Positions 61,348-64,000 of a DNA stretch of 64,000 bases are shown here, piece by piece (position 1 is the stretch's first letter; the number at the start of each line of letters is the position of its first letter). Location of the stretch: assembly GCF_022489035.1 (NCBI RefSeq), contig NZ_JAKVTV010000002.1, positions 62,001-126,000 on the forward strand, given 5' to 3'. The translations under genes were made by a program, and so were the position numbers. The notes under the pieces were generated by a model. The model was given only the letters and a program-made list of their open reading frames with translations, made no database searches and was not told the origin of the DNA. This stretch comes from Christiangramia lutea (GTDB lineage: Bacteria; Bacteroidota; Bacteroidia; Flavobacteriales; Flavobacteriaceae).

Positions 61348-61866
61348 CTATCCCAGAGCCGGATCTTTCTTCTTCATAATCGCTCCAGCGATCAAAGATA
61401 TAAGTAATCCGAAGAATAAGCTTGAAATTAGCGTCATAGTTGCAAAAAACCAGGGTTTCATGGTAAATTCAGTCATTTTCATGTTAGTCTCGATTTGAGA
61501 ATCGGTCAATCCCTGATCTGACATGTTTTGATAGGCAGTTTCTTTTACAATGTCTATGAATTCCGGATATATAAAACTATAATGAACATAAGCATAGATC
61601 GCACCTACAAGGCCTCCAATAGCGGCAGTAGCCAGACCCACTTTCAATGCTTCTTTTATGCTTAAATAATTATTGTTTTTTGATTTGTAGCTTTTTATAG
61701 CCATCGATAAAATAGCAATGGTAACTACTATATTTACTACACTTAATATCCAGTTTTCCTGAGACAGGTTAAAAGCATAAATTAAAACAAGTACTAAAAT
61801 AGTATAGGCTGCCAATAATAAACCGTAAGTGTAGGCAATTGGCTTAATTGAAGGAGAATTTTCCAT
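61348..61866 (-). CDS. DUF4199-domain membrane protein
   Basis: A 172-aa protein with four hydrophobic segments (near 11-30, 40-57, 75-95 and 138-163). YLSIKEALKVGLATAAIGGLVGAIYAY and MKPWFFATMTLISSLFFGLLISLI match the DUF4199 pattern common in Bacteroidetes and often found next to a DPM1-like glycosyltransferase. Function is unknown. Its neighbour on the 3' side is that GT2 gene, with 13 bp between. A TATATTTG element lies 39 bp before the ATG. Confidence 0.88.
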   Translation of the reverse strand: MENSPSIKPIAYTYGLLLAAYTILVLVLIYAFNLSQENWILSVVNIVVTIAILSMAIKSYKSKNNNYLSIKEALKVGLATAAIGGLVGAIYAYVHYSFIYPEFIDIVKETAYQNMSDQGLTDSQIETNMKMTEFTMKPWFFATMTLISSLFFGLLISLIAGAIMKKKDPALG

Positions 61867-61904
61867 AATTTGATTGAAGATTGATTAATTTAGCAGTTAG
61901 TTAA

Positions 61905-61912
61905 CAAATATA
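61905..61912 (-). promoter_or_regulatory. Candidate -7 element for the DUF4199-GT2 operon
   Basis: On the minus strand TATATTTG matches TAnnTTTG. No TTTG lies 19 bases further up, so support is partial. It is the best candidate for the divergent promoter opposite the rpmE2 promoter. Confidence 0.35.
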
Positions 61913-61958
61913 GGAAAACGTTACATTTAAATTTCAGTAAAAAGTTTTTTCAAATTTA

Positions 61959-61989
61959 TTTGTAGTTGAGAAGTTATTACTTAAATTTG
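61959..61989 (+). promoter_or_regulatory. Consensus Bacteroidetes promoter of rpmE2
   Basis: TTTG (61959-61962), exactly 19 bases, then TAAATTTG (61982-61989) is a full match to TTTG-N19-TAnnTTTG. It lies 27 bp before the L31 ATG, as expected for a strongly expressed ribosomal protein gene. Confidence 0.85.
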
Positions 61990-62016
61990 CACCTCGAAAA
62001 TTAAAAGATCAAAGCG

Positions 62017-62271
62017 ATGAAGCAGGGAATCCATCCGGAAAATTATAGACTGGTAGCTTTTAAAGATATGTCCAACGAAGATGTATTTATTACAAAGTCT
62101 ACAGCAAAGACAAAAGAAACTATTGAAGTTGACGGAACTGAGTACCCGTTGGTAAAACTGGAGATTTCCAGAACTTCTCACCCATATTACACAGGTCAGA
62201 CTAAGCTTGTGGATAGTGCAGGTAGAATTGATAAGTTTAAGAACAAATACGCAAAATTCAAGAAGAAGTAA
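62017..62271 (+). CDS. rpmE2: 50S ribosomal protein L31 type B
   Basis: An 84-aa protein with the L31 type B pattern ([20 protein letters not shown] and [20 protein letters not shown], then a basic tail). No Cys is present, so this is the zinc-independent (C-minus) form. It binds the large subunit near the bridge to the small subunit. The start is fixed by the homology and by the promoter 27 bp upstream. A terminator follows at 62297. Confidence 0.97.
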   Translation: MKQGIHPENYRLVAFKDMSNEDVFITKSTAKTKETIEVDGTEYPLVKLEISRTSHPYYTGQTKLVDSAGRIDKFKNKYAKFKKK

Positions 62272-62296
62272 TTTTTTCTGTTTTTACAAAATATAT

Positions 62297-62318
62297 AAAG
62301 CCGCGTAATAGCGGCTTT
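62297..62318 (+). terminator. Terminator of rpmE2
   Basis: An 8-bp perfect stem (AAAGCCGC / GCGGCTTT) with a 6-nt loop is followed by Ts. It lies 25 bp after the L31 stop codon. Confidence 0.88.
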
Positions 62319-62388
62319 TTTTTGTTAGGGATTCTCTAAATTCCTTTTATGTTGAATAGGAACTATTACTTTTGAAAAAATTTCAAAA

Positions 62389-63561
62389 ATGATGAATTAT
62401 ATTCTTTTTGATGGTGAAACCAGAAAAGATCTTCTCCCCTTAACCTTTACCCGTCCCGTTGCAGACATTAGAATTGGGATTAATACCATCCGGGAAAAGT
62501 GGGAAATGTTATTATCAGAAAAGACTTTTACCAAAACTGAAGACTATCTAAGGGCTAAATGGCCATTAAGACTTACTGAAAAGAATATTTTCATTAATTC
62601 CTCCTTTATACCTACTCAAAACCTGGTTAAACAGCTGGAAATAATTAAGCCAGGTCAAAAGATTGTTCACGAGAATATCCTTGTTGCTTATTTTCACGGT
62701 GAAGAGGAGCCTGAAATCAATAATCTCGAGACAGTTATTTTTGAAGGAGATTTATTAAAAGTTTCAAATACCTGGGATATTTTTTCTAAGAATGGGGAAG
62801 CTATACATCTGGATTTTGATCTGGTTACTGCAGATCGCGAATCCCAAAAGATCCCTGATTCAAATTTCGTAAAGTCAGGTGAAAACATTTTTATCGAGGA
62901 AGGCGCTTCTGTAGAGAATTGTTCGTTAAATGCTTCTTCAGGTCCTATTTATATTGGAAAAAATGCGACCATTATGGAAGGTTCTCTTATTAGAGGTCCT
63001 TTTGCGATCTGTGAGGGCGCTACTGTTAAAATGGGGGCAAAGATTTATGGACCTACAACTATTGGTCCTTATTGCAAAGTTGGAGGAGAAGTGAATAATT
63101 CTGTCTTGTTTCAGAATAGCAATAAAGGTCATGAAGGTTTCCTGGGTAATTCCGTGCTAGGTGAATGGTGTAATATTGGGGCTGACACAAATAACTCCAA
63201 TCTTAAGAATAACTATGCTGAAGTTAAGCTATGGAACTATAACACCGAAAATTTCGCCAGAACCGGATTGCAGTTTTGTGGGTTAATAATGGGGGACCAC
63301 AGTAAATGCGGTATAAATACTATGTTCAACACCGGAACTGTTGTTGGAGTTAGTGCGAATATATTCGGAACTGGATTTCCCCGAAATTTTATCCCGGGAT
63401 TCAGCTGGGGCGGAAGTGCAGGAACCACTACCTATAAGCTTGAAAAAGCATTGGAAACGGCAGAGATCGTCATGAGTCGGAGAAATGTAGAACTAACCCA
63501 GGAAGACAGAGATATCTTTAAAAATGTATTTGATTATTCTGCTAAATGGAGAAGAGCTTAG
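62389..63561 (+). CDS. GlmU-family putative sugar nucleotidyltransferase/acyltransferase
   Basis: A 390-aa protein. The first 150 residues (start MMNYILFDGETRKDLLPLT, then FTRPVADIRIG) match the GlmU-like family of Bacteroidetes with a reduced nucleotidyltransferase half. From about 185 a left-handed beta-helix of hexapeptide repeats runs to about 350 (IGKNATIMEGSLIRGPFAI, GPTTIGPYCKVGGEV, GMNT-like segment CGINTMFNTGTVVG). It probably makes UDP-GlcNAc or a related sugar nucleotide, but the weak N-terminal motif leaves this open. TACTTTTG 15 bp upstream of the ATG resembles a -7 box. The stop is 2 bp from that of the converging small gene. Confidence 0.87.
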   Translation: MMNYILFDGETRKDLLPLTFTRPVADIRIGINTIREKWEMLLSEKTFTKTEDYLRAKWPLRLTEKNIFINSSFIPTQNLVKQLEIIKPGQKIVHENILVAYFHGEEEPEINNLETVIFEGDLLKVSNTWDIFSKNGEAIHLDFDLVTADRESQKIPDSNFVKSGENIFIEEGASVENCSLNASSGPIYIGKNATIMEGSLIRGPFAICEGATVKMGAKIYGPTTIGPYCKVGGEVNNSVLFQNSNKGHEGFLGNSVLGEWCNIGADTNNSNLKNNYAEVKLWNYNTENFARTGLQFCGLIMGDHSKCGINTMFNTGTVVGVSANIFGTGFPRNFIPGFSWGGSAGTTTYKLEKALETAEIVMSRRNVELTQEDRDIFKNVFDYSAKWRRA

Positions 63562-63563
63562 GT

Positions 63564-63803
63564 TTAAAAGATAATCAATAATGCTATACAGATAAAAAGG
63601 AGTAAAAGTATGAAGATCAAGGTTCTTGAATTTCTTCTTTTGTGTGATTCAATAATGTTCAATCTCAAGTGCTCAAGATCTTCTTCAGTAATTCTACTTC
63701 TTTCTATAATTCGAAGTGGCCGGGTACTTGAATCGTTTAAAACAGCATCTTCAGTATTTTTTACCTGATTAATATTGGCTCGGTTCGAGTTGCCAAAATT
63801 CAT
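63564..63803 (-). CDS. Small single-pass membrane protein of unknown function
   Basis: A 79-aa protein with a polar N-terminal half (LRIIERSRITEEDLEHLRLN near 30-49), a basic patch SHKRRNSR and one C-terminal hydrophobic helix (LIFILLLLFICIALLIIF). This tail-anchored shape suggests an inner-membrane protein with a cytoplasmic domain. I do not recognise a family. It converges on the GlmU-like gene. Coding is likely but not proven by homology. Confidence 0.6.
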   Translation of the reverse strand: MNFGNSNRANINQVKNTEDAVLNDSSTRPLRIIERSRITEEDLEHLRLNIIESHKRRNSRTLIFILLLLFICIALLIIF

Positions 63804-63921
63804 AATGAATCTATTCTAAAAAGAGTTGGAATATACGAAAAAGAGTTTGATTAATACTTAATATTCACATTCTCTTTACATTACAATCTAATTCGCATTT
63901 TACAGAAACATTTTAAGTTGG

Positions 63922-63929
63922 TATCTTTG
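63922..63929 (+). promoter_or_regulatory. -7 element for the gene starting at 63968
   Basis: TATCTTTG fits TAnnTTTG and lies 39 bp before the ATG at 63968. A good TTTG at -33 was not found. A short hairpin CCCGT/ACGGG follows in the leader. Confidence 0.5.
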
Positions 63930-63967
63930 CAGCCCGTTTTACGGGATTCGATTTTAAATGAGGGATT

Positions 63968-64000
63968 ATGAGCACTAAAAAAGTGGCATTTTACACATTG
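63968..64000 (+). CDS. mtaB: Start of a probable tRNA methylthiotransferase MtaB gene (truncated by window edge)
   Basis: Only eleven codons are visible (MSTKKVAFYTL). Flavobacterial MtaB proteins begin with this type of sequence (KKVAFYTLGCKLN). MtaB is the radical SAM enzyme that adds the methylthio group to t6A37 of tRNA. The upstream -7 element supports a gene start here. With so few residues the identity is a recognition from memory and should be treated as tentative. Confidence 0.5.
   Translation, partial: MSTKKVAFYTL

Noticed and set aside
62352-62374. Complete promoter before the GlmU-like gene
   Set aside because: TACTTTTG resembles a -7 box, but the nearest TTG is only 12 bases away and the proper -33 position has no TTTG, so it is mentioned only in the gene entry.

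Overview
The window looks like a chromosomal segment of a marine Flavobacteriia bacterium, most like the Gramella/Christiangramia group. This is inferred from the low GC content, the SusC/SusD pair, the many lipoproteins with Bacteroidetes-type signals, promoters of the TTTG-N19-TAnnTTTG type, the flavobacterial PurL, type B L31 and GlmU-like proteins, and the near absence of Shine-Dalgarno sequences. No rRNA, tRNA, CRISPR array, transposase or phage gene was seen.

Layout. 1-1025: start-proximal part of an alpha/beta-hydrolase-OsmC fusion. 1108-8850: two divergent operons. The minus-strand one encodes a DUF1080 hydrolase, two TIM-barrel isomerase-type proteins, a Gfo/Idh/MocA oxidoreductase and an MFS permease. 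The plus-strand one encodes an FAD/iron-sulfur GMC dehydrogenase and its Tat-exported small subunit. Together they fit a 3-keto-glycoside (oxidative, non-hydrolytic) sugar breakdown route. 9159-25945: a SusC/SusD pair followed by three tandem giant FG-GAP/VCBS-ASPIC/UnbV lipoproteins, a vanadium-haloperoxidase/PAP2-type lipoprotein and a membrane-anchored SRPBCC/GyrI-like protein, nearly all overlapping or abutting. This cluster has no glycoside hydrolase and no regulator in view, and is the best candidate for an uncharacterised system.

25946-30534: lipid kinase, App1-type phosphatase, a dienelactone-hydrolase lipoprotein, an M28 peptidase and a YtxH protein. 30673-37678: an osmotic-stress block with fused trehalose-6-P synthase/phosphatase, a GH15 enzyme and two MscS channels, one interrupted by an in-frame stop. 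37819-38871: M43-type metalloprotease. 39033-47390: fatty-acid beta-oxidation genes (acyl-CoA dehydrogenase, thiolase, fused hydratase/dehydrogenase, MarR regulator with a palindromic operator, acyl-CoA ligase), with a four-helix-bundle gene and short AT-rich repeats inside the operon.

47514-63968: mostly housekeeping. It contains PurL, a DUF4377 lipoprotein, an RsmB/NOP2-type RNA methyltransferase, a BNR/YCF48-like protein, an ECF sigma factor operon, a candidate stand-alone small RNA near 56.33-56.45 kb, an MsbA-like ABC exporter, a phosphohexomutase, a GT2 glycosyltransferase, DUF4199, L31 type B, a GlmU-family protein, a small membrane protein and the first codons of what is probably mtaB.
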